NCBI RefSeq assembly: GCF_000203795.2
Contig: NW_006281106.1
Location: 315,302-379,301 of the forward strand
DNA from: Batrachochytrium dendrobatidis JAM81
Taxonomy: Eukaryota; Chytridiomycota; Chytridiomycetes; Rhizophydiales
Direction: 5' to 3'
Length of the DNA: 64,000 nucleotides
The notes under the pieces are model-generated. The model saw only the letters and a list, made by a program, of their open reading frames with translations, did no database searches and was not told the DNA's origin. A program made the position numbers and the translations under genes. Below, piece by piece: positions 1 through 10,421 of this stretch. The stretch's first letter is position 1; each line of letters begins with the position of its first letter.

Positions 1-1363
1 GCTGACTTGATTACCCATAGCTGTAGGTGGACCATCAGCAGCAATAGAAACAGATTGAACTACATCCTCGTTTTCCCTGCTCTCAATAATAAATGCAGAT
101 AGCCCAATAGCACTAGTTTCGCTATCTGTGCTAATCTTTGGTGGATAAACCAAGTTCAGGTCAGAGTACAGTTTATAATTGACAAACCCGACAAGTGGTT
201 CGTAAATTTCCAAAAAGGTGTCCATAACACGGAAATCAACATCTATAGGAGCCTAGTATACAAGTGAAACCATGCAGTTTGCCATTAGCGTTTTAAAACT
301 TTGGTTCAAGGTGTACAGACTGTATTTTATAAAGCAACACTTACATCTTGAGAAAATTGAAAGGGAGTAATCCAGGTAATCAATTGACCACGGATTTCGG
401 CCTGGTAGTAAATGCCCTTGATGCTCACAAAAGTTTTTTTTAAAGATCGAGATATAATGACATAATGCTGGAATTCCGCGCTCAGACGCTGGCATTCACG
501 AATATGGGCAGCAGAGATATGTTGATTTGCTGAAATTGTGGCAAACAGAAAAATCATTGAAAGAGCATCATCGAGGTCACGGAGTGCATCCACAAAGCAA
601 GGATATCTAATCGGGAGCAAGGTCAGACACAGTTCATGTACAATAATGAATCGAGTCAAGGTATCATTCAAAACAATTATACCTTTCTTTAATAATATGG
701 TCCAGAGTGTAAACAGGACGATTCTCATACAGCCGTTTAGCAACAACAAACTCCCTTTTCCCGATGGCCTTGTTGAGTTTGAGTTTATGAGAACGCTGTT
801 CACGGAGAACACGCAAGACAGGCTCGTGAAGCAAAAACTGAATATCCTTTCGGAAATAGTAAGTTTGCCAAGTTGTAGAACCCTTTGCGAGCTGACGCTT
901 GTTTTTAGGCTCAACAGGATAAATTCCCTTTAAAATGCATAGACGTCTAAATGAAATGTATAGTCGATTAGCAGTTGAACTCAAAATACATTTCCATGCA
1001 ATCAGCAGCGTAGGATTGACCAGCCCAATAAAAAGTTGATTCAGTCAACAAGTTCATGCTTTACCTGAATTGAGTCAAAGTAATTTGAAGTTTCTTGATA
1101 GCTTGAGATCGAGAAATGTATTTAAGAACATTGCCTTCTTTTCCCTGTATAAAATTAATTTTTAAAAGGTAAATGTCAGCAATTAAATATGGATGAAAAA
1201 TCTAGTAAGCCGAGATTGATTGCATGGCGAGTATAAATGCAAGTTTCAGCCTATTGAAAGTGTATGTTCCTAAAAGCTATACAATCCTTTCAAACCCAGC
1301 ATTTTATAACACTGTTCAGTATATAAAACGAAGCAAACTCGCCTTTTTAAGTTTTCCTGCCAT
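1..1363 (-). CDS. NOP7: Pescadillo / NOP7, ribosome biogenesis (3' part outside window)
   Basis: Pescadillo is the PeBoW-complex subunit (with ERB1 and YTM1) needed for 27S pre-rRNA processing and 60S assembly in the nucleolus. The minus-strand exons I read are 1363-1343, 1144-1065, 946-683, 606-345 and 252 to the left edge. They join in phase and give the strongly conserved N-terminal domain, including [36 protein letters not shown] and [18 protein letters not shown] blocks (here [15 protein letters not shown]). The first exon encodes only seven residues (MAGKLKK), and its intron starts with GC rather than GT. The BRCT domain and stop codon lie beyond position 1. YTM1 is also in this window. 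Identity is certain from motif conservation; the GC donor is an inference supported by phase and by how well the joined N-terminus fits the family. Confidence 0.93.
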
Positions 1364-1444
1364 GTCGACTGAGATTAAAAACGAATCAAAAACTCGAATT
1401 CGAAGAAAAAAAATTTATTTGCAAAACCCAAAATACAATCTAAA

Positions 1445-1450
1445 CACGTG
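1445..1450. promoter_or_regulatory. CACGTG box upstream of pescadillo
   Basis: A CACGTG hexamer (bHLH/Cbf1-type E-box) lies 81 bp before the proposed pescadillo ATG. The same spacing is seen at RPS28, eIF4E and the capping-like gene. The binding factor is unknown. Confidence 0.45.
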
Positions 1451-1457
1451 ATGTAAA

Positions 1458-1944
1458 ATCACATTAATTCTAGTGACAATCGGAATAAAAATACTTATAT
1501 TTCTACCTAATCTTGTCATGTTTCAAAACTAATTTAATGTCATCAAACAGGTTGTTGCAACATTGCGGAAACAAGCTTTTGGCTGGTAAACTGCACGATC
1601 GTTTTGGTTTGGTGTAAACGATGTAAATAACGTACCAAAACTCGCGCAAGAACAGAACCGAATGTGCGACATTGTTCTATATTCCATCAAGTGGGTTAGA
1701 AAGTCGCACCAAGTCAGACTGTCGTTTGGATACAGAAAACACGATAAGCGCTCATGCCATTTAAATCAACAATCTGTCGATATCCCTAAAAGGACATTAC
1801 CAAATCCAATTACACTTGTTGGTTAATGGATTGTACGTGAATACATTCCAGAAAACACACTCATGGTGATGGGTTGCTGAAAACTTATTTTATTTTATCC
1901 CCTATTCTCATGCCCTTTATCGCTAGCCGTAAACGATCTATCAA
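1458..1944. repeat. 487-bp direct repeat, copy 1
   Basis: This segment is nearly identical to 5712-6198 (constant offset of 4254, about five single-base differences by eye, no indels seen). It contains the last 50 coding bases of the 837-residue reading frame plus its 3' flank. The two copies bracket a hypothetical-gene region in direct orientation. Apart from the E-box at its left side, no gene is seen in 1364-1894. Confidence 0.9.
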
Positions 1945-4408
1945 ACAGTGACGGTGCATTCAACAGCCGCTTGACTCTACTAATCTTATCAGAAAATGAA
2001 CCAGTTTGAGATGAAAGCTGTAGTGATGGTTGTCCAAACCTATTGTTTTCAAAAGAGAGATCCAGTCCATTACGAATACTGTCGTTAGACCTATCAAACA
2101 AACTGTGCATTGGTGCAGAAGTGCATCCATTAGCATCGTTTAAACCATTTTCCAAATGAACATTTAGACCGGAAAAAACCGAATAATACTGTTGATGATG
2201 ATCCTGTAGTCGATCGAGTGAGCCACCACGGTGTAGTAGTTGGGTTTGGAAAGAATGTGTGGGTTGTTTATCTAGATTAAACAAATGCGGTCTTTGCTGT
2301 TTAAATTCACTAGTTTCAATAGGTGCAGTTAATGCACGTGTACGAGCTGGTGATGGATAGTGTGCCATGTTTGCCGATGTGGACATGACATCCGAAGTAC
2401 TTGTCAACTCGTCAAATGGTGACTGTAAAAGTTTTTCAAAAAGAGAGTTGTAAGCACTTTTGTAGAGAATCTCATAGTCCACACACGATTCTTTGGTGGG
2501 AGAAAGCACTAGCGCAGAATGTGAACGACGATGTTGCAAATGTGAGACATTAGAGATGGATGAGCGTGGGATACTGCTGCAAACAGTCGGATTGTCACGT
2601 ATACAAGGCACATCAGCGACCGATTTGGTATTCAAAGCACCGTTGGTTTCAAAGTCATGACGGTTTTTCATATACCTTTTTGAAAACATCATAGTAGTTG
2701 GTACAATGTGATTATCAATGAATGATTTACGTAAGTGGCCAGTGTATGCTTTTGTCAAGGATTGTGCCGTTGGATGTACAGAAGATGGCGAGCAATTTTG
2801 ATATTGTGCATCATTATACGTCGAGGAACGCATACATGTGTTTGGGTTGACATTTGCAGTTGAATCTCGAAATGAGTCAGTTTCAACCACATTAGACAAT
2901 ACAATGCCATGTTTTTTCAAAAACGCATTCTGCTGAGGAACGGGTGCTTTTTGTAGATTAGTGTAGTTTTTTGTAGGAGTTGATAAGGGTGTGACGTGAG
3001 ATAAAGTGGAACTAAAATTGGGATCTGAGTGAACGGCAAGTGGAGTAGACCATGCAGAAGGACAAGTAGCAGTATGGCTGGAATATATGCGTGGTTGATG
3101 GTTTGACATTGAACTTTCAAGGCTCGTAGGATTGCAGTCTAGCTTGGGTTTACATGCATGTTTAGCATATAGTAAATGGTTTGTAGTTGGAGGCGGTTGA
3201 CAATCTTTAGTTAGCGAGTCAAAGCACAACTTGCTTGATCTTCCATGTGGTATAGATTTTAGTGATGCAGTATGCGAGTTTAATGGTGATGGAGATTCGG
3301 GAAGCAAAGTGTGCCCAAGACGATTTCGAGTCGAGTTAGCACTGGCTGTAGTTGAATCAGATCGATGATGATTTAAAGAATGCTTGCTAGCAGAGAAGGT
3401 TGTGTGTGGTAGAGAATGGTTGGATCGATCATACTGTGCCTGCTTATCATTCTGGGTATGGATGTCAAAAGTGGCTGTATTACTCATTTCTGCACTGGTG
3501 TTGGGTGGTTGTGGTAGATTAGGGATTGAAACAGGCACAAGACGCGATGAATGAGATAGTAGCTGGGATGCAATGGGCTGGGTGGTATGTGTGTAGGAAT
3601 GTAGATCTTTAGGTGTAGCAGCAAGATTAAACTGAGCATCCAAGGCAGATGTTGGTAATTGCTTATCAGTGCCATGGATTTTGGGTAGACACTCGAGTGA
3701 CGCGACAGCGGAGTTCGTGTAGCGAGTACCATTCTGATGTAGTTTTCTCTGTTCGTTTGAGATCGATTGCGGCTTTGACTTTGATGGAAACTGTTGTGGT
3801 TGAATAAAACGTAAAACCAAAGGTGAGAGTACTTTTGAGTCTGCAGGATCCACTACAGGGCCGAGTGCATCGCTCATGTTGTCCACATTGTTGGTTGAAG
3901 ATGGTACAAAATTTTGCATACACTGCTGATCCAACGCCGATTTGGCCCGTGTTGTACATGTAGCTGAATACAAGTTTGAATTCAAGTGGGTAGCTGGGAC
4001 TGCCAAGGCAGTGAGAAGCGGGTAATCTTGACAAGAATCTACTGCAGCTACGGTTGCGGGTGTCAAATCAGACATATTTGCAAGACTATTATAGTCGCTT
4101 CCACTACTCGGTAAAGCAATATGATTTGGACAAGAGCTATGATGACCGTGAATGCGGTCAAGGGGGTTAGGGAAGTGATGATCCACAGAATGAATGCTGG
4201 TAGAACTCAAATGTTTTTTTCGTCGGAGTGTGTGATGCGACGAGCGTCTGCGTACCAAAGAATGTATTGACGATTTGGCAGTACTGTTATTGGGGACTCG
4301 ACTAGAAAATAACAAGGGAAGAATCCATCGAGCAATCAGAGATAATAGGGCAGATACAATGGCAGTCAACATGGTTGCTATCATCATAGGCAGTCCAGAG
4401 ATAATCAT
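1895..4408 (-). CDS. Hypothetical Ser/Thr/Asn/His-rich protein with N-terminal membrane segment
   Basis: This is a long open frame of 837 residues. The first 35 or so residues are hydrophobic (MIISGLPMMIATMLTAIVSA, then LLSLIARWILPLLF) and would make one or two membrane helices or an anchor. A basic stretch (RRRSSHHTLRRKKH) follows, then about 750 residues of low-complexity, polar, probably disordered sequence. I recognise no domain. A good acceptor at 4432 joins in frame upstream of the first Met, so this may be the last exon of a larger gene that starts with the 5105-5593 exon; the intron would then be 672 nt, long for this window. The last 50 coding bases are duplicated at 6149-6198. Long uninterrupted coding supports a real gene; function unknown. 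Confidence 0.6.
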   Translation of the reverse strand: MIISGLPMMIATMLTAIVSALLSLIARWILPLLFSSRVPNNSTAKSSIHSLVRRRSSHHTLRRKKHLSSTSIHSVDHHFPNPLDRIHGHHSSCPNHIALPSSGSDYNSLANMSDLTPATVAAVDSCQDYPLLTALAVPATHLNSNLYSATCTTRAKSALDQQCMQNFVPSSTNNVDNMSDALGPVVDPADSKVLSPLVLRFIQPQQFPSKSKPQSISNEQRKLHQNGTRYTNSAVASLECLPKIHGTDKQLPTSALDAQFNLAATPKDLHSYTHTTQPIASQLLSHSSRLVPVSIPNLPQPPNTSAEMSNTATFDIHTQNDKQAQYDRSNHSLPHTTFSASKHSLNHHRSDSTTASANSTRNRLGHTLLPESPSPLNSHTASLKSIPHGRSSKLCFDSLTKDCQPPPTTNHLLYAKHACKPKLDCNPTSLESSMSNHQPRIYSSHTATCPSAWSTPLAVHSDPNFSSTLSHVTPLSTPTKNYTNLQKAPVPQQNAFLKKHGIVLSNVVETDSFRDSTANVNPNTCMRSSTYNDAQYQNCSPSSVHPTAQSLTKAYTGHLRKSFIDNHIVPTTMMFSKRYMKNRHDFETNGALNTKSVADVPCIRDNPTVCSSIPRSSISNVSHLQHRRSHSALVLSPTKESCVDYEILYKSAYNSLFEKLLQSPFDELTSTSDVMSTSANMAHYPSPARTRALTAPIETSEFKQQRPHLFNLDKQPTHSFQTQLLHRGGSLDRLQDHHQQYYSVFSGLNVHLENGLNDANGCTSAPMHSLFDRSNDSIRNGLDLSFENNRFGQPSLQLSSQTGSFSDKISRVKRLLNAPSLFDRSFTASDKGHENRG

Positions 4409-5077
4409 AAAAACAGTGACAGAATATGGACGCTAAAAGTGTTGAAGTAGAAATTTAATCAGGGTTGTAAAACAAGCCATAGTTAGCAGTGAGTTTGAAA
4501 TGAAAATGTGTCCAAACCCCATTGAGCCATAAACAGGGTTCAAAATAAGCAATTGTTTGTGAATCGGCAGATTACGAAAAAGAATTGCAATCAAAAAATA
4601 AGATCGCTAATCAGTCATATGAGTTGGCCAAACAAAGAGAAGCATTTTGTTCAGTTCAAATTGATGTCCAACACCAAATATTATTGTGCCATTAAGCAAA
4701 ACATTTACAGGAAATAAAGCAGTATTGGTGTACGAGTTCAATCATTCGACCTTTCGTTTGAAGATTCAAAAGTGGTCGATCAAGTAATCCATTGCGGTAT
4801 ACTTGTCAAACATCCAATAAGAATAAATTCCGATTTTCCCCTAAAAGACATCCATCATTGAAAAGCAAATCCATGGCTAATTGTACAAACTCGGTCGCTT
4901 TCTCAAACAAGTGATTATCAACCAAATATGCTTGAAGCCGCTCAACGCTTCAAAGCAACAATCAAAAGCGGTCATTGTGCATGCATGGGTGAGTTGCAAG
5001 CCCATTTCCTGGTCACAACCCATCAGGTGGCCAGTAAACAAAAACGGTGTATTCAACTGAAAACAAACCAGATCCAT

Positions 5078-5593
5078 TCATAAATAAAAAGTATTTGGTT
5101 TTACCATAGATCGATGTCGATGTCGTCCTGACTGAGCAATGGCTGCCAATATCCATGTTGTTGTCGCTAGAATAAGCGATGCAGCTACATACTGTGGAAA
5201 AAGTGACAAGGGCTGATCTGATGTGCATCCAGGAACTAAACAAGGTTTGGATGAATCTATATACTGTTGGTGGTGGTTGACTCCTACTACTTGATGCGAA
5301 GTGGGTTTAGATTCACACTTGTTTCTGAAAATCGACACTGGAAATGGTACGTTCAATGACAATGACGATCTAGTCTTGTTGAGGCAGTCATGATCATTTT
5401 GTACAGCTGCTAAACAGATTGCTGCTGGTTGATACGATCCAAGATCCATTAAATCTTTGGTGTTGCTGCTAGACCTTGCATTACACACATCCAGGCCTGG
5501 ATGATTCTCTGGAATGGCTCGATTGCTAGAAATCAGCTCAATGGTAGTTTCATCCAGCGGGGTTTGCTCTACAGCAGCAGATTCATCAGTCAT
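5078..5593 (-). CDS. Hypothetical protein with one membrane helix, possibly first exon of the 1895-4408 gene
   Basis: The frame has 171 residues, with a polar N-terminal region of about 130 residues and a hydrophobic segment YVAASLILATTTWILAAIAQ close to the end, followed by a basic patch (GRHRHR). A donor after SM (exon end 5105) is in phase 0 with the acceptor at 4432. Splicing would give a protein of about 1000 residues with two membrane segments close together. Read alone, the frame stops 27 bases later. No family recognised. It lies between the two direct-repeat copies, with the long frame. Confidence 0.45.
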   Translation of the reverse strand: MTDESAAVEQTPLDETTIELISSNRAIPENHPGLDVCNARSSSNTKDLMDLGSYQPAAICLAAVQNDHDCLNKTRSSLSLNVPFPVSIFRNKCESKPTSHQVVGVNHHQQYIDSSKPCLVPGCTSDQPLSLFPQYVAASLILATTTWILAAIAQSGRHRHRSMVKPNTFYL

Positions 5594-5711
5594 GACCGGT
5601 GATGTTGGAAAGAATTCCTAATATTCAACCATTTGAACTTGTTTGTAATACCCTCAGGCGGACGGGTTTTGCCAACGAAACAAACTTTCATGTCGATTTG
5701 GAATTCAGAAT

Positions 5712-6198
5712 ATCACATTAATTCTAGTGACAATCGGAATAAAAATACTTATATTTCAACCTAATCTTGTCATGTTTCAAAACTAATTTAATGTCATCAA
5801 ACAGGTTGTTGCAACATTGCGGAAATAAGCTTTTGGCTGGTAAACTGCACGATCGTTTTGGTTTGGTGTAAACGATGTAAATAACGTACCAAAACTCGCG
5901 CAAGAACAGAACCGAATGTGCGACATTGTTCTATATTCCATCAAGTGGGTTAGAAAGTCGCACCAAGTCAGACTGTCGTTTGGATACAGAAAACACGATA
6001 AGCGCTCATGCCATTTAAATCAACAATCTGTCGATATTCCTAAAAGGACATTACCAAATCCAATTACACTTGTTGGTTAATGGATTGTACGTGAATACAT
6101 TTCAGAAAACACACTCATGGTGATGGGTTGCTGAAAACTTATTTTATTTTATCCCCTATTCTCATGCCCTTTATCGCTAGCCGTAAACAATCTATCAA
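5712..6198. repeat. 487-bp direct repeat, copy 2
   Basis: This is the second copy of the segment at 1458-1944. It occupies most of the non-coding stretch 5594-6235, between the start of the 5593 reading frame and the stop codon of the capping-like gene. It carries a displaced copy of the last 50 coding bases of the 837-residue frame, which is no longer attached to that gene. Nothing else recognisable is seen here. Confidence 0.9.
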
Positions 6199-6235
6199 CC
6201 CTTTCTATTTTAAAAACATTCATCGCAAAACACAA

Positions 6236-9200
6236 CTACATGGGTTCATTCATAACCAATTCCAACCAATTCAATTTCCGTCGTATAGGCGGTTGTGTTG
6301 TCAAAGCCGTATCTACTGGTGTTGATAATGATCCGTTCGTTACTTGAAAATCAACAGTTTCAACTGAACAAGCTGTGTGTAATATATCCACATTCGCCTC
6401 ATCGTTTTTAACTTTCAGTTCAACCATATCGCTTTGGTTGTCATCTGATGATGCTATGATTCGCGAATTAACTTTGACAATATCAACAGATTTGTCCATA
6501 TAATCAATTGCTATATGCTGGCTTTGTTCTAGATGGGTCGTTGTGGGAATAATTTCGCTAGGTCCGCTAGGATGTGAAAAAGCAGGCTCATGACGACCAT
6601 ACCGTTCTAAAGCAACATCTGATAACGGACTCTCATCGTCATAGTCATCCTCAACATGAGGAGCACCTCTATCAGCACATGCAGGTTTAGTTTCAAGAGC
6701 TCCGTGATCTAATATTCCATGTCGCCATGGAGCTTGTGTCTGAACAACAAACTGAGGTTTGGGAACAACAGGAGCACTTGATCTTGTTGTACTCAGTACA
6801 TCACAACTCATCCCTACACGCACCGGACCTCGATGTGACAATACATCAGACAAGGGAACAGATGCAGACAATGTTGTAGGTCCGCATTTCCCACGTTGGT
6901 GTTTCTGACCAATGCAGTCATCGTGAGGTTGCTGTTGTGGAAGAATATCGGGTCCTTTATGCCGTTTGTTGTTTTGTGAAAACGTATCTGGACTGCTGTT
7001 CGGTGCCAAGGACTTTGTCCCAACAGGTATTGCAAAAGACGGGCAGTTTCCGGAAAGATTGTCCTGCGAGACATGTGTTTTTGGTTGTGGTAACGAGTCT
7101 GACTGATTGTGCTCATTCGACCCACTTTGAAATAAATACGCTTGAGTCGGATTAGTTTGTGTGAAGCCACCATCAATAATCTCCTCCTCAACAACCGTCT
7201 CAATTTTGTGTTGCTCATCTACATTATGTTGTTCTTTCTCGTCTGTGCTGTATGGTTTGGTGTCTATTTCGTGCTGTCGTGATGCTGAAATAAATGAGAC
7301 TAATGCGGGTGGTGTTAAAGGAGTGGTATGTGAATGTGCTGGATTAATGTGTGTTGGAATAGATGTGATAGTAGGCATTGTTGACACGACAGGAGTACTA
7401 AACAAAGGTGAGGCAACATAGGGCAAGGTGATGGATGATACCGAGATTGCTCCAGATAGCTTTTTTCTAGATGGTGATATGGCTGCAGGATTATGACGGG
7501 TTGGTCCTCCACGCACTCTTGAGCTTGATTGAACATCTTGGCAAACCGAGGTTTCTATAAAAGCATTCACTGAGTTGCTCTCACTGCCAGAAGTCCCAAG
7601 AGATGCAGGTCTGCAATGAACACCCGTCTGAGGTTGGTTTATATCTCGTGTCAACGAGTTAGTAGCTGAGGCATCCGACCCATTGGATTTGTTCCGATTA
7701 TGTCGTGTTTCCAATGCAACACCACGCAGTGGGGTATTCGGTTGTCGTGAAGATGACGATGGATGCACACTTCGTACATCAGCTAAATTATGTGATGATG
7801 TCGTATTATCCCATCGATTACGTCTTTCGTGTAAATCGGGTTTGCTAGATGGATTAGATGTGCCTTCGATACATTGAATATGCGGAACCACACCTAAAGT
7901 ATTGCTTCCCTGTGAGCCACGACGATGTGTGTCTGGCAAATGAGGATCAGTGATTCCATCCATACTTGAAAAAGATTCTCTACGGTCTAATCGCTTGGAA
8001 GGATGAGTTTCATCCAACTGTGCTGAAGCAGATGCAGCCGTTGCACTTGTTGGAGCCAAAGATGATTGGGTGTGTGTCAGTGCATCTTCTGTAGGTCTAG
8101 CATCAAGAAAATAAAAAATCATTCCAAAAAGCAAGAGTTGTAATTTAGTATATGCCAATCCACCCAATAAAATCTAAACAGTCACAGCTGACCTTTGATC
8201 TGGATGTGCAGCCTGATGGGCGCGCCGTTCTCTTGCCTTCCACTGTGCTCGTATTGCCTCGACATGAGAGTCCAGCTAAATCAATCAATGTAGCAATAAA
8301 AATAATTTCAATATAAACAGAGTATATCGAAAGACAAATTTCAATGACTGTGATAGAGTACGCAGTCTTGACTGGCTATTGCAAATAATCATACCACTTC
8401 TCGAGTAATGCAGTATTTTATAGCCTCCATTGTCTCTTTTAGTTTGGACTCTTCATCAGCAACACGTTTATCGTCCCTACAATAATAAAACGAGTCAATC
8501 AGAATCAACTCTAATTCCAACACAAATTTTAATCAATCATCATACCTAAATCGAATAAACCGCCATCCACCTATTCGCACATCGCCCGCATATCCATTTT
8601 CAAACATATATGTCTTCCAAACTGGGTCATATGTGCACTCTACAATTCGCCCATCAGGTGATGGACTCTTCCATCTATGATTGATTGGTTGAAAACGTTA
8701 AATATACACTTGGCATAAAAGCATGCATCGTCACTATACTCACAGTTGTGCGACATCTAATGGTAAACTCAAATCATCTGCATATTTATGACTCCCATGA
8801 TCGCCAATCAATAAATGGTAGTGAGGTTTGCGCTCCTTATCAAATACCACCCGAACTTTAAAACATGCTTTGTGTGCATTAGGAAAAATCCATTTTAATC
8901 TAATACAAAAACAGTAGTATCAGCAAAACAAGCCAAAGCACTATAATTTATAGACATGAAATCCAACAAGACCATTACAACTTACAGTCCCACTTCTTGT
9001 GTCTCTTGCCCAGGAGAATATGCAGCGCGAACTGGAGTAAATAATAGGCCAGTGCTAGGCAACTTATCACGAGAAATATTGCCAAGAATAATGCCAAGGC
9101 CATAAGAACGCTCATGTCGACAAATCTCAACTCTGTTCAAATCAATGATTGTAATTAACACATATAGTGTAGAAAACACAGTTGTAGAGTCCACCACTTA

Positions 9201-10328
9201 CGCAAAAGGAGTTTTGGCTGCCAGTTCAGGAAACTTTTGTAAAAATTGATGATGTGGTTTAATAATGTCTTGCTGTAAAATCTACAACGTGCCCAAATCA
9301 AAAACTATTAGTAAAGTAATACTGAAAAATGAATACAAGTCGAACAATGACGCATTTGAAATCGTTCTCACCCCGACTCGAGTGCTAAGAGATCGAAGAG
9401 TGACGTTTATCCCACTAATTGAGATGAGATCACGAGCAACAAATTTAAATTGAGATTTATCTGCTGGTTGGTTCTAATAAGGTTTGAATAGTTCAATGAC
9501 AAATATTATTATTTTATAAGCACCAATGCTAGTCAAGTAAATTTGATAAAACCAAAAAATGCCTTACTTGAAGTAAAACCATCTCGCCATCCATGATAGT
9601 ATCGTGAAGAAATGCCTGATGATTATTTCCATGAGGAAAGTGGATCTCGTTATAATACAGATTGCAACCCTTGTCCATCTAAAACCAATGTAGCATCGCA
9701 ATAGTTAATATTGTAGCAATAATTGAATTGATTGCACATGAACAGGTAGATTTGAATGCATCATTTAAAAGGCTTACAATAAATGCAGCAGGGCCGCTTG
9801 GAGTGACCAAAAGAAGAACGAGTACACGAGAGCCTCGACCTCGCTCACACACAAAGTAATCGTTTTCTTCAAGGATTTTCAGACGAACTTGTGTGAGATG
9901 TAAAGAAACAGCGCCAGGAAAGCTAAACAAGTAGCAAAGAATGAATTGCAATGGACCGTTCAAGTCAGGATAGATCGTAACAAGTAGTGAAAGATTCAAG
10001 ATAAATTCCAGTAAAGATGGATTAATAATCTAAAAACACAGATATAATGCGTAGTATATTGTAATGAAAGTGTTTTAAAACAAGGCAGTGTAGCTCGGAT
10101 GATTAAATACACAACATTCCATGTTGAGTTATAACAAGTCCAAGCCATGATGCAATATGCTCGTCAAGTTTGTATACGCAGTTCTGGACTATCAATTCAG
10201 AATAGCAGCAGCAATGGGAGCAAAAGCTGTTATTACCCATCTGACTTGCAGCCCACAAGTGCCTTTATCCTCGCACGGAGTTCTGTTGCATAGGTAGGGT
10301 CTACAGGAAGACCCAGAATCGACAGCAT
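6236..10328 (-). CDS. mRNA capping guanylyltransferase-like protein with altered active site and long disordered tail
   Basis: Eleven exons join in phase (10328-10237, 9922-9778, 9678-9568, 9473-9372, 9281-9202, 9132-8986, 8899-8744, 8674-8546, 8476-8395, 8275-8193, 8096-6236) to give about 995 residues. The order and spacing match fungal mRNA guanylyltransferases such as yeast Ceg1: N-terminal GLPVDPTYATELR, FPGAVS, DYFVCE, TIMDGEMV (DGE at 109-111), FTPV, LLKW (226-229) and RDDK (321-324). The KxDG nucleophile motif is replaced by RGRG (58-61), and motif IV DGLIF reads TGLLF (204-208). The enzyme normally forms a covalent lysyl-GMP, so this copy looks unable to do so. Residues 377-995 are Ser/Thr/Pro/His-rich with no domain seen. 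An in-frame TAG at 8176-8174 lies inside the last intron. Confidence 0.82.
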
Positions 10329-10406
10329 TTGGTATTATAGATGTTATTGTTGGCAAATCGAATGCAAGAGCGAGTGGTTGAGGAGTGTTAAAAGTGAGTG
10401 TAATTA

Positions 10407-10421
10407 CACGTGACACACGTG
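10407..10421. promoter_or_regulatory. Pair of CACGTG boxes upstream of the capping-like gene
   Basis: Two CACGTG hexamers at 10407-10412 and 10416-10421 lie 78 and 87 bp before the ATG at 10328. The spacing matches single boxes at pescadillo, RPS28 and eIF4E. Confidence 0.45.

Noticed and set aside
1458..6198. The 487-bp direct repeats as LTRs of a retrotransposon
   Set aside because: The ends are not TG...CA, no polypurine tract or target duplication is seen, the inner region has no gag or pol, and one repeat contains host coding sequence.
8165..8176. Programmed stop-codon read-through between the capping core and its tail
   Set aside because: A normal 96-nt GT-AG intron in the right phase removes the TAG, so read-through is not needed.
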